From the NCBI RefSeq assembly GCF_017874715.1, contig NZ_JAGGLR010000046.1:1-53634 (forward strand): DNA of 53,634 nucleotides. Direction: 5' to 3'. Under the pieces are notes generated by a model. That model saw only the letters and a program-made list of their open reading frames with translations. It made no database searches and was not told where the DNA came from. The translations under genes were made by a program, and so were the position numbers. The stretch is from Streptomyces iranensis. Its GTDB lineage: Bacteria > Actinomycetota > Actinomycetes > Streptomycetales > Streptomycetaceae. Positions 42,926 through 50,667 of the stretch are shown here, piece by piece (the stretch's first letter is position 1; every line of letters begins with the position of its first letter).

Positions 42926-43032
42926 GGGCCCCGGGGGCCCCGGGGGCCCCGGGGGCCCCGGGGGCCGGGCTCCCGGCTCCCGGCTCCCGGCTCCCGGCTC
43001 CCGGCTCCCGGCTCCCGGCTCCCGGCTCCCGG
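42926..43032. repeat. Compound microsatellite: GGGGGCCCC units then nine perfect CTCCCGG heptamers
   Basis: Four to five GGGGGCCCC units occupy about 42927-42965. Nine uninterrupted CTCCCGG units follow (42970-43032). The array lies between convergent genes with stops at 42900 and 43046. Perfect identity over nine copies points to recent slippage or ongoing instability. Confidence 0.9.
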
Positions 43033-43045
43033 CGAGGCGAAACCC

Positions 43046-43795
43046 TCACCTGATCTCGAGGATCTTCTCCCGCATCGCGTACACCACGGCCTCCATCCTG
43101 GAGTGCAGCTGCAATTTCTCCAGAATGTTGCGCACGTGGTTCTTCACGGTGTTCTCGCTGATGAACAGCTCCTTGGCGATATCCCGGTTGTTCATTCCGG
43201 TCGCCACCAGCTTGAGCACCTCCAGCTCCCGGTCGGTGAGCCGGGGCGCGGGCACCAGCCGCCGCTCGTCGGTGCGCTGGATCATCGACTTGAACTCGGT
43301 CAGCAGCTTGGCCGCCATCGACGGGCTGATCTGCGACTGGCCGTCCGCCACCGCCCGGATGGCGGTCGAGACCTCGTCGGTCGAGATCTCCTTCAGCAGA
43401 TAGCCCGTGGCCCCAGCCTTGATCGCGTCGTAGAGATCGGCTTCCTCATCGCTGATCGTCAGCATGATGATCTTGGCGCTGGGTGCCACCTCCTTGATGG
43501 CGGTGCAGGCCTCGATCCCCCCGCGCTTGGGCATCCGCACATCCATCAGGACGATGTCCGGCAGCAGATCCGCCGCCTTGTCCACGGCCTCGGCCCCGTC
43601 CCCCGCCTCGCCGACGACCTGGATGTCCTCCTCCTGGGCCAGGACGATCTCCAATCCACGCCGGAAGAGCGCGTGGTCGTCCACGACGAGGACCCGAATC
43701 GGCTCCTTGCGCGGTTCGCCGCGCGGCTCGCCCCCGTCCGGACCGACGCCATGGTCTTCACCGGCGTCGGACACGGGCCCGAAGCTGTCCGCCAT
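43046..43795 (-). CDS. NarL/LuxR-type two-component response regulator
   Basis: 249 residues from ATG 43795, with GGAGGA close upstream. The receiver domain starts near residue 33 (IRVLVVDDHALFRRG), with phospho-acceptor Asp85 (IVLMDVRMP), the conserved Thr (IIMLTISDEE) and Lys (GYLLKEI). The C-terminal LuxR helix-turn-helix is LTDRELEVLKLVATGMNNRDIAKELFISENTVKNHVRNIL. The first 32 residues are a Gly/Asp/Glu-rich extension, unusual for the family. No kinase gene is adjacent, so it is an orphan here. Position between a glycosylase gene and hpf matches other Streptomyces. A perfect dyad at 43860-43884 may be its own binding site. Confidence 0.93.
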   Translation of the reverse strand: MADSFGPVSDAGEDHGVGPDGGEPRGEPRKEPIRVLVVDDHALFRRGLEIVLAQEEDIQVVGEAGDGAEAVDKAADLLPDIVLMDVRMPKRGGIEACTAIKEVAPSAKIIMLTISDEEADLYDAIKAGATGYLLKEISTDEVSTAIRAVADGQSQISPSMAAKLLTEFKSMIQRTDERRLVPAPRLTDRELEVLKLVATGMNNRDIAKELFISENTVKNHVRNILEKLQLHSRMEAVVYAMREKILEIR

Positions 43796-43831
43796 CGTTC
43801 CTCCCCCTGAAGGCCATGGCCCTTGCGGTCC

Positions 43832-43884
43832 GCACCCTGGGTGCACTCGGTCTGGCGTCAACCGGTGTTTGCGGTACACCGGTT
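43832..43884. promoter_or_regulatory. Two perfect dyads upstream of the response regulator gene
   Basis: AACCGGTGT (43860-43868) and ACACCGGTT (43876-43884) are perfect inverted arms around TTGCGGT. GCACCC-T-GGGTGC (43832-43844) is a second palindrome. They lie 37 to 90 bases before ATG 43795. NarL-type regulators bind such inverted half-sites, so autoregulation is plausible. Confidence 0.55.
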
Positions 43885-43944
43885 GGTCGCCCGGCCATGA
43901 TTTCATGCCCGGACGGCGGAATGGTCCCGCCGTAGTCGCACGGA

Positions 43945-43980
43945 GGTGCCCCGGGGGGCGCGCAGACGCTCCGGGGCACC
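43945..43980 (-). terminator. Terminator downstream of hpf
   Basis: GGTGCCCCGG (43945-43954) pairs perfectly with CCGGGGCACC (43971-43980), 38 bases beyond the hpf stop, with no U-tract. It separates hpf from the response regulator gene on the same strand. Confidence 0.6.
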
Positions 43981-44017
43981 ACTTACGTGTCAGGCTGGAT
44001 TCGGCTGAATTTCTCGG

Positions 44018-44707
44018 TCAGCCACCGAGTGCGCCGCCGGCGCCGCCGGCTGCCTCTCCGACGAACGCTTCCGGCTGAAGATGAATCACCCCGTAGTCAT
44101 AGCCATGCCGCCGGTAGACGACACTGGGCCGATTGGTGTCGGAGTCGACGAACAGATAGAAGTCGTGCCCGACCAGCTCCATCTCGTAAAGAGCCTGGTC
44201 GAGCGACATGGGAGCCGCGGCGTGCGTCTTCTCCCGGACCACCAGGGGGCCCTCGCCCTGGACTTCCAGGGGGCCCATCCGGGTGGTGGGGACGGTCTCC
44301 GTCGTGCGCTGGGGGGCGATATCCCCATGCCCGTTGATGCGCGCCGCGTTGGGCACGGTGATGGCCACGTCGCTGGCCGGAATGCGACCGTTGCCACGGC
44401 GCGTATGGCGCTTGTCGTGCTGCTTGCGCATCCGTGCCTCCAGCTTGCTGGCCGCCAGGTCCAGCGCTGCGTACGGATCGGCCGCGGCGGCCTCCGCCCG
44501 GATCACCGGGCCGCGCGAGCGAAGCGTGATCTCCACTCGGTCGGCGCGGTCGGACTGCCGCGGGTTGTGCTCCTTGGACACCTCGACGTCGAGGCTGATC
44601 ACCTTGCCGTCGAGCTTCTGGATCTTATCCAGCTTCAGCTTCTCGGCCACGTGCTTCCGGAACCGCTCGGGCACCTCAGTTTTACGGCCCTTGACGACGA
44701 TGTCCAC
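44018..44707 (-). CDS. hpf: Ribosome hibernation promoting factor, long form
   Basis: 229 residues with GTG 44707 as start; CGGAG lies 6 bases upstream. The N-terminal S30AE domain (1 to about 105) binds the decoding centre: MDIVVKGRKTEVPERFRKHVAEKLKLDKI, VISLDVEVSKEHNP, then ADPYAALDLAASKLEARMRKQHDKRH. A linker precedes the C-terminal dimerisation domain (about 168-220: MSLDQALYEMELVGHDFYLFVDSDTNRPSVVYRRHGYDYGVIHL) that joins two 70S ribosomes into an inactive 100S pair in resting or stressed cells. Its leader is long and folded (44708-44860). Monocistronic by its flanking signals. Confidence 0.96.
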   Translation of the reverse strand: MDIVVKGRKTEVPERFRKHVAEKLKLDKIQKLDGKVISLDVEVSKEHNPRQSDRADRVEITLRSRGPVIRAEAAAADPYAALDLAASKLEARMRKQHDKRHTRRGNGRIPASDVAITVPNAARINGHGDIAPQRTTETVPTTRMGPLEVQGEGPLVVREKTHAAAPMSLDQALYEMELVGHDFYLFVDSDTNRPSVVYRRHGYDYGVIHLQPEAFVGEAAGGAGGALGG

Positions 44708-44860
44708 GCAGAACTCCGTTCCCGGGTAGCTCCAGTCAATATCGGAGCGTCATCCCTTGTGCACTTGGCTCCGGCGTCTTCCGGAGCCACCGGCTTGGCG
44801 CTTTCAGCTCCTCCTTCCCACGGGGAGGATCTCAATCCCGTTTGTTCCAAGCCTCACTAG
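44708..44860 (-). promoter_or_regulatory. Structured 5' leader of hpf (candidate cis-regulatory RNA)
   Basis: On the minus strand GGCTTGG (44853-44847) pairs with CCAAGCC (44798-44792), enclosing a region with CCTCC/GGAGG and ACGGG/CCCGT pairings. Then GGCTCCGG-AAGACG-CCGGAGCC (44788-44767) forms a perfect 8-bp hairpin. A further palindrome, CGACCGGTCG (44932-44941), lies upstream. The compact folding ahead of a hibernation-factor gene recalls the raiA-type RNA motifs, but I cannot confirm membership. Confidence 0.45.
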
Positions 44861-45022
44861 AATGCAGGCAAAACACGCCAAGCGGATGAGTGAGTCATAG
44901 CACCCGCCATTCCTCACAACCGAACATAGCTCGACCGGTCGGAAGTCGGCACCCCCTACCGGCCCGTACCTCCGATCAGGTGCTTTGCCACGCTTATCAC
45001 CTGCAACGATGTGGCTTCGTAA

Positions 45023-45904
45023 TCAGTTCCGGTTGGTGGCCGTCAGGGGTGCCGCGACCACGGCAGCGCCGATGACCAGCCCACCGGCCGCCGTCACCGC
45101 CCGCGCCGCCTCCGCGAGCGAGGCTCCTGTGGTCATCAGATCGTCCACCACCACTACCGGGCCCGCCACCAGCAGCCGTCCGCCGCCGGGGACCGCCCCC
45201 AGCGCACCGGTCACATTCGCCCGCCGCTGCCGCGCGTCCAGCCCCGACTGGTCGGTCACCCGGCGCCGCTGGCACAGCACGGCCGGGACTCTCGCCGGGC
45301 GCCCGTCGGCACGCAGCACGCTCGCCGCGGCGAGCGCGATCCGCCGAGCCGGGTCATGCCCCCGGGCGCCCACCGAGCGCCGGGCCGACGGCACCGGCAC
45401 CAGCAGCAGCGGCGCTCCGCGAGGTCTCGCACCCGGCCCGGCACCGGGTCTCGCACCCGGTCCGGCCTTCTGTCCCAAGCTCGCCCCGGCACCCGGTCTC
45501 GTACCCGATTCGGTCCCTGGTCTCATCCCGGATCCAGTACCCGGTCCGGCCCCGCATATCGCGCCCGATCCCAAGACCGCCCGCCCTCGGGACCCCGCAC
45601 CGGGCCCGCCGCCGGGGCAGGCCGCCCGCACGGCTCTCGCCAGCGCCTCGCCCAGCGGCCGCGCCAGCCGGAGCGCTCCACGCTCCTTGTGCGCGAGCAG
45701 CACCGCCCGCGCCTCGTCCACGTAATCCACCGCCGCATGGACCACCGGCAGCCCCGGCGGCGCCGGGCTCGGCTCCACCCGGCGCGCCCCGGACCCGCGC
45801 AGCGCTCCACGACAACGACCACACAGCGTGCCTCCCGGCCGACCGCATCCGGCGCAGTCGGCCGGCAGCACCAGATCAGAGATCTCCTGCCACCAGCCCC
45901 GCAT
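45023..45904 (-). CDS. comF: ComF-family phosphoribosyltransferase-like protein
   Basis: 293 residues from ATG 45904. An N-terminal zinc-ribbon CAGCGRPGGTLCGRC (about 17-31) is followed by YVDEARAVLLAHKERGALRLARPL. The PRPP-binding loop is LLVAGPVVVVDDLMTTGASLAEAA near the C-terminus. VPVPSARRSVGARGHDPARRIA and CQRRRVTDQSGLDARQRRANV are family hallmarks. ComF proteins assist DNA uptake or act in nucleotide salvage; the role in Streptomyces is unsettled. About 60 residues in the middle (bases 45420-45600) are Gly/Pro/Arg repeats (GTRPGAG, GARPGAG) absent from typical ComF. It lies 183 bases after lpqB on the same strand; two DnaA boxes sit in that gap. Confidence 0.9.
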   Translation of the reverse strand: MRGWWQEISDLVLPADCAGCGRPGGTLCGRCRGALRGSGARRVEPSPAPPGLPVVHAAVDYVDEARAVLLAHKERGALRLARPLGEALARAVRAACPGGGPGAGSRGRAVLGSGAICGAGPGTGSGMRPGTESGTRPGAGASLGQKAGPGARPGAGPGARPRGAPLLLVPVPSARRSVGARGHDPARRIALAAASVLRADGRPARVPAVLCQRRRVTDQSGLDARQRRANVTGALGAVPGGGRLLVAGPVVVVDDLMTTGASLAEAARAVTAAGGLVIGAAVVAAPLTATNRN

Positions 45905-45945
45905 GAAGACCACTGTCCCGGTGGTCAGGCCCCCGCGCCACCCCT

Positions 45946-45972
45946 TGTGGACAACCGCGCACATGTGGACAA
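45946..45972. promoter_or_regulatory. Two perfect DnaA-box consensus sequences upstream of comF
   Basis: TGTGGACAA occurs at 45946-45954 and 45964-45972, the reverse complement of the consensus box TTGTCCACA. Both lie in a duplicated TGTGGACAACCG 12-mer, 18 bases start to start, 42-68 bases upstream of ATG 45904. Confidence 0.55.
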
Positions 45973-46006
45973 CCGGCCACCCCCGATCGGTGTCCTGGCC
46001 TAAGAG

Positions 46007-46093
46007 CCGGGGCAGACCCAACCAGAGCAGACCTGGACCCAACCAGAGCAGATCTGGACCTGGCCGAGCAGACCTGGCCGCGCAGACCTAGCC
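46007..46093. repeat. About 21-bp tandem repeats over the lpqB stop codon
   Basis: ACCAGAGCAGACCTGGACCCA (46021-46041), ACCAGAGCAGATCTGGACCTGG (46042-46063) and shorter CCGAGCAGACCTGG (46064-46077) and CCGCGCAGACCTAG copies run into the stop at 46088-46090. Confidence 0.75.
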
Positions 46094-47965
46094 GGGGTAG
46101 ACCGGAGCCGAGCCGTCCTGGTCCACGGTCTTCCAGTCGGTGTTCGGCAGCAGCCGCACGATGCCGTTCTCCCTGGTCTCGGCGATAAGCGGCCGGGTCT
46201 GGTCCTCCGAGGCCCCGATCGACTGCACCCCGTTCGGCCCCGGCACCTCCGGGACGTTCGACGGGGAGCCGTCCGTCTCCACGTACTGCAGCTGCTGCAC
46301 CCCGTCCGACTCCCGGCCCGCGACCACCAGCCGGCTGTCACCCGCCCAGGAGAAGGTGTCCACGTCCTCCAGCTTCGGCGCGACCGCCCGCAGCGCCCCC
46401 ACCGAGAGCTCCGGGGCGTCCGCGGCGCCCCGCCGCTCGATCCGGCCGAGCCGCAGCGTGGTGTGGCCGGACCGCTTGACCAGCATCGCGATCCTGGAAC
46501 CGTCCGCGGACACCCGCAGCGCCGTGATCCGGCCACCGTCCAGCTTCGGCAGCCGCACCTCGTCCGCCGGTCCGGTGCCGCCCGGCAGCCGCAGCAGCCT
46601 CGGCTGCCGCGGGTCCCGGTCGGCCACCCACAGACCGCCCAGCCCGTCCCAGCTCGGCGCCGTCAGACCGTGCTCCACGCTGCCGCCCCGGCTGCGCACC
46701 CGCACCTTGCCGCGGTCGGCGTCCGACGCGAGCTCGGTCACATACAGCGCCGAGCCGTCGGCGGTGACCCCCGCCGCGTCCCGCTCGTCGCGGGAGACCG
46801 CCACCGAGCCCAGACCCGCGTCATCGGCGCCGAACGGCCCCGGCACCGGCTGTGGCCGGTCCTCGTCGTCGGACAGCCGGACCATCCGGTGTTCGGAGTC
46901 CACGAAATACTGGTGGCGCGGATGGCCCTCGACCCCGTCCGGGGCGTAGGCCCGCGCCGCGTCACTGGAGAGGGCACATAGCTCAGAACCGTTCTGCCGC
47001 TCCAGCCGCACCCCGCTGACCTCGGACGATCCCTCGCCCAGATTCTGAACCGTGAACAGCGTCTGCGCCGCCATCCGGGCGCAGCGCGCCGCGCTGATCT
47101 GCGCGGCCGGCTCGTTCAGCCGGATCTTCAACGCGTTCGAGTCGTCCAGCGACAGCCGCTCGTCCCGGCGGCCGAGCGCCGCACCACGCGGGAAGGAGCT
47201 GCTGACCACCGGCTCCAGCCACCCCGTGGGACCGTCCAGCAGCGCCTTGACGGTCGCGGTCACCGGGTCGATACGGCGCCGCACATAGACCGGATCGGCC
47301 ACCAGCACGTTGTCCCCGGCCTTCGAATCCTCGGCGTCCGGGCCGAGATCGGCGAAGTAGTACTTGTTGACCGAGCGGTAGATGCGCTGGAAGTCGGACT
47401 CGCCGAGGATCAGCCCCCGCGGCGGCCCGTCGATGCGCCACTCCGAACCGCTCAGCGTGAGATGGATGCGCTCCTCGTACGGCTGCTCATCGGGCTTGTA
47501 GGCGTGGGTCTCGTCCACGACGGCGATCCGCTTGCCCGACAGCACGACCGTCTTACCGTTGCCGTCCCGGTCGCCCGGGTCCGTCTCCACCCGCACGTCA
47601 GGCGCCTGGTCCAGCACAGTGGTGGCCGCGAAGGGCTGCCACCGCTTGACCGCGCTCTTGGTCAGGTACTCCTTCGCCGTACCGAAGTTCTCCTCGTCGC
47701 TCGTCGTGGCCTCCAGGAAGCCGGAGACCAGCTCCGCGGGCTGCTCGCCCTTGCCCGGACTCACCCCGTACACCCGCACCTGCGAGTCGACGTCGGAGCG
47801 CGGTGAGGAGTCCACCCGCCGCACATCGCCGCTGTCGGGCATCGAGGCGCAGCCGGACAGCAGCAGGGCGCCACAGGCCAGCAGCACGGGCGCGCTCAGG
47901 CCCCGGCCGCCCGGGGGGCGCACACGGCGGCGGAAACGGCGACGGTCGGCACGGTCAGCGCCCAC
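46088..47965 (-). CDS. lpqB: Lipoprotein LpqB (GerMN and beta-propeller domains)
   Basis: 625 residues from GTG 47965, which overlaps the end of mtrB by 11 bases. The N-terminus MGADR... followed by a hydrophobic stretch and lipobox LLLSGC (Cys39) marks an exported lipoprotein. The GerMN domain covers about 190-330 (ADPVYVRRRIDPVTATVKALLDGPTGWLEPVVSSSFPRG). The rest is a beta-propeller-like region (VSADGSRIAMLVKRSG, TFSWAGDSRLVVAGRE). LpqB modulates the MtrAB system by interacting with the MtrB sensor at the cell surface, as shown in mycobacteria. Fourth gene of the mtnA-mtrA-mtrB-lpqB set. Confidence 0.95.
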   Translation of the reverse strand: MGADRADRRRFRRRVRPPGGRGLSAPVLLACGALLLSGCASMPDSGDVRRVDSSPRSDVDSQVRVYGVSPGKGEQPAELVSGFLEATTSDEENFGTAKEYLTKSAVKRWQPFAATTVLDQAPDVRVETDPGDRDGNGKTVVLSGKRIAVVDETHAYKPDEQPYEERIHLTLSGSEWRIDGPPRGLILGESDFQRIYRSVNKYYFADLGPDAEDSKAGDNVLVADPVYVRRRIDPVTATVKALLDGPTGWLEPVVSSSFPRGAALGRRDERLSLDDSNALKIRLNEPAAQISAARCARMAAQTLFTVQNLGEGSSEVSGVRLERQNGSELCALSSDAARAYAPDGVEGHPRHQYFVDSEHRMVRLSDDEDRPQPVPGPFGADDAGLGSVAVSRDERDAAGVTADGSALYVTELASDADRGKVRVRSRGGSVEHGLTAPSWDGLGGLWVADRDPRQPRLLRLPGGTGPADEVRLPKLDGGRITALRVSADGSRIAMLVKRSGHTTLRLGRIERRGAADAPELSVGALRAVAPKLEDVDTFSWAGDSRLVVAGRESDGVQQLQYVETDGSPSNVPEVPGPNGVQSIGASEDQTRPLIAETRENGIVRLLPNTDWKTVDQDGSAPVYPG

Positions 47966-49988
47966 GGGGGCGGCCCTCCCCTTCGTTCGATGGCGTCGGC
48001 CGGGAGGACGGCTCCTGGCCGCCCCGCGGCCCGTCGGACGGCGTCTCCGTGGTGCCACGCACCACCCGGGCCCCATTGCCCGGCAGGGCCGTCGGATCGG
48101 CGGCGGGCGCCACGACGTCGGCGGGCAGCGCGGATCGCGGCTGCGCGGGCACCGCCGCCAGCCGCTCCGCCGCGGGCTGCGGGGTCACATCACTCGGACG
48201 GCGGTTGCGCCGGGAGTCCTCGGGCTCCAGGGGGATCGGCGAGCCGCGCAGCACATCGCCCGCGGTACGCGGCAGCGTCAGCCGGAACTGCGAACCACCG
48301 CCGGGCTCGCCCCACGCCTGGAGCCAGCCGCCGTGCAGCCGCGCGTCCTCCACCGCGATCGACAGGCCCAGACCGGTGCCGCCAGTAGTGCGCGCACGGG
48401 CCGGATCGGCCCGCCAGAAGCGGTTGAACACCCGCGTCGCCTCGCCGGGCTTGAGCCCGACGCCGTAGTCCCGCACCGCGACGGCCACCGCGCCGCCCGC
48501 CGTCGCGAGCCGTACGACCACATCGCGGCCCTCGCCGTGCTCCACGGCGTTGACCACCAGGTTCCGCAGCACCCGCTCGACGCGGCGGGGGTCCGCCTCG
48601 GCGATCACCGGCGCCTCCGCGCCCCGCACCAGGATCCGGGTGCCCTTGGCCTCGGCGAGCGGCTCGGCCCCGTCCACCACCCGGTGCACCACATCGCGCA
48701 GATCGATCGGCTCGGCCTCCAGCGCGGCCGCGCCCGCGTCGAACCGGCTGATCTCCAGCAGATCGCTGAGCAGCGACTCGAAGCGGTCGACCTGGCCCCA
48801 CAGCAGCTCGGCCGAGCGCGCGGTGATCGGATCGAAGTCCCCACGTGCCTCATGGATGACGTCCGCCGCCATCCTTACGGTCGTCAGCGGAGTGCGCAGC
48901 TCATGGGAGACATCGGAGACGAAGCGGCGCTGCATCCGGGAGAGCTCCTCCAACTGCTGGATCTTGAGCTGGAGGTTCTGCGCCATCTTGTTGAACGACT
49001 CGCCCAGGCGGGCGATGTCGTCCTCCCCGGTGACCTTCATCCGCTCCTGGAGCAGTCCGGCCGCCAGACGCTCGGAGATCCCCGCCGCCATCCTCACGGG
49101 CGTCACGACCTGCCGGACCACCACCCAGGCGATGGCCCCGAGCAGCACCACCACGAACACCCCGGCCGTGGCCAGGGTGCCCTTGACCAGGCTCAGGGAC
49201 TTCTCCTCCTGGGAGAACGGGAAGAGGTAGTACAGCTGGTAGGCGTCGCCGTTGTTGTCGTCCAGACGCTTGCCGATGATCAGCGCGGGCTCGGAGTCCC
49301 CGGAGCCCGCGTGCACGATCTTCCCGTAGCGCTCATACGGGGCGGTGCGGCCCTCGTCCACGCGACGGCGCAGATCGGCGGGCACACTGTCCGGCTGGAC
49401 ATCACCGGATGCCCGCGGCCCCCGGCTGGCCACATAGGGCGTCTCGCCGGAGTCGGAGCTGAGCGCCACCACCGAATAGGCACCCTTGCCGCCGCTGGCG
49501 AGCTGCTCCACCAGCGCGTTCAGCCAGGCACCGGAGTCCTGGGCACCGGCCCCGGCCCCGTCCTGGCCACGGTTGTCGCTCTTGCGGTCGGCCATCTGCT
49601 CGGCCACCTCGAAGCCACCGACAGCCTGGCCCTGCGCCGCATGGCGCTTGGCGTCCAGCAGACCGTTGCGCACCTGGCCGATGACCACCAGGCCCAGCAG
49701 CAGCACCACACCGAGCGACATCAGCAGCGTGGTGGCCACCACGCGCAGCTGGATGTTCCGCCGCCACAGCCGGGCAGCGGGCAGCAGCGGACGGCGCACC
49801 CACCGGCCGAACAGCCGGATCACCGGGTGGGCCGGCCCTCCGGACGCCCCGTCGGGCAGCAGATGCCCGCCGCTCCACAACCTGCGCAGCAGCGGTATCT
49901 CACCCGCCGGGTCTGGCCGCCCAATCCGGGCACCCTCCGGAGCCCCGCCGCCCGGTCCATCGGGCGGCGGCGCCGTACCACCGGTCAT
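47955..49988 (-). CDS. mtrB: Sensor histidine kinase MtrB
   Basis: 677 residues. Two membrane segments (about 82-104 and 272-291) flank an extracellular sensor of about 165 residues. A HAMP domain follows (VVTPVRMAAGISERLAAG). The phosphorylated His is H362 in FVSDVSHELRTPLTTVRMAAD. N box NLVVNAVEHG and lid TTGGTGLGLSIAVEDARLHGG complete the kinase. The tail of about 100 residues is Pro/Arg rich. MtrAB governs cell-wall, osmotic and developmental genes in actinobacteria. ATG 49988 lies one base after the mtrA stop; GTG 50018, inside mtrA, is an alternative. Confidence 0.96.
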   Translation of the reverse strand: MTGGTAPPPDGPGGGAPEGARIGRPDPAGEIPLLRRLWSGGHLLPDGASGGPAHPVIRLFGRWVRRPLLPAARLWRRNIQLRVVATTLLMSLGVVLLLGLVVIGQVRNGLLDAKRHAAQGQAVGGFEVAEQMADRKSDNRGQDGAGAGAQDSGAWLNALVEQLASGGKGAYSVVALSSDSGETPYVASRGPRASGDVQPDSVPADLRRRVDEGRTAPYERYGKIVHAGSGDSEPALIIGKRLDDNNGDAYQLYYLFPFSQEEKSLSLVKGTLATAGVFVVVLLGAIAWVVVRQVVTPVRMAAGISERLAAGLLQERMKVTGEDDIARLGESFNKMAQNLQLKIQQLEELSRMQRRFVSDVSHELRTPLTTVRMAADVIHEARGDFDPITARSAELLWGQVDRFESLLSDLLEISRFDAGAAALEAEPIDLRDVVHRVVDGAEPLAEAKGTRILVRGAEAPVIAEADPRRVERVLRNLVVNAVEHGEGRDVVVRLATAGGAVAVAVRDYGVGLKPGEATRVFNRFWRADPARARTTGGTGLGLSIAVEDARLHGGWLQAWGEPGGGSQFRLTLPRTAGDVLRGSPIPLEPEDSRRNRRPSDVTPQPAAERLAAVPAQPRSALPADVVAPAADPTALPGNGARVVRGTTETPSDGPRGGQEPSSRPTPSNEGEGRPRGR

Positions 49989-49989
49989 C

Positions 49990-50667
49990 TCAGCTGGGCC
50001 CGGCCTTGTAGCCGACACCGCGCACGGTCACCACGATCTCCGGCCGCTCCGGGTCCTTCTCGACCTTCGACCGCAGTCGCTGCACATGCACATTCACCAG
50101 CCGGGTGTCGGCGGCATGCCGATAACCCCACACCTGCTCCAGCAGCACCTCACGGGTGAACACTTGCCACGGCTTACGGGCCAGCGCCACCAGAAGATCG
50201 AACTCCAGCGGCGTCAGCGCTATCGACTGGCCGTCCCGCTTCACCGAGTGCCCCGCCACGTCGATCACCAGATCGCCGATGGCCAGCTGCTCGGGCGCCG
50301 GTTCCTCGGAACGCCTCAGCCGTGCCCTGATCCGGGCCACCAGCTCCTTCGGCTTGAACGGCTTGACGATGTAGTCATCCGCCCCGGACTCGAGCCCGAC
50401 CACCACATCGACCGTGTCGGTCTTGGCCGTGAGCATGACGATCGGCACCCCGGACTCGGCCCGGATCAGTCGGCAGACCTCGATGCCGTCCCGTCCGGGC
50501 AGCATCAAATCGAGCAGCACAAGATCGGGCTTGGTCTCGCGGAAGGCGGCAAGAGCCTTGTCGCCGTCCGACACGAACGACGGTTCAAAGCCTTCGCCGC
50601 GCAGCACGATGCCAAGCATCTCTGCCAGTGCGGTGTCGTCGTCGACGACAAGGACGCGTCCCTTCAT
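49990..50667 (-). CDS. mtrA: Response regulator MtrA (OmpR type)
   Basis: 225 residues. The receiver has DDD at 9-11, phospho-acceptor Asp53 (LVLLDLMLPGRDG), Thr in VMLTAK and Lys in IVKPFKPKELVARIRARLRR. The winged-helix effector domain ends the protein (LTPLEFDLLVALARKPWQVFTREVLLEQVWGY, LVNVHVQRLRSKVE, TVRGVGYKAG). In Streptomyces MtrA represses developmental genes and links antibiotic production to growth. Its ATG overlaps the mtnA stop (ATGA), so expression is coupled to mtnA. Confidence 0.98.
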   Translation of the reverse strand: MKGRVLVVDDDTALAEMLGIVLRGEGFEPSFVSDGDKALAAFRETKPDLVLLDLMLPGRDGIEVCRLIRAESGVPIVMLTAKTDTVDVVVGLESGADDYIVKPFKPKELVARIRARLRRSEEPAPEQLAIGDLVIDVAGHSVKRDGQSIALTPLEFDLLVALARKPWQVFTREVLLEQVWGYRHAADTRLVNVHVQRLRSKVEKDPERPEIVVTVRGVGYKAGPS

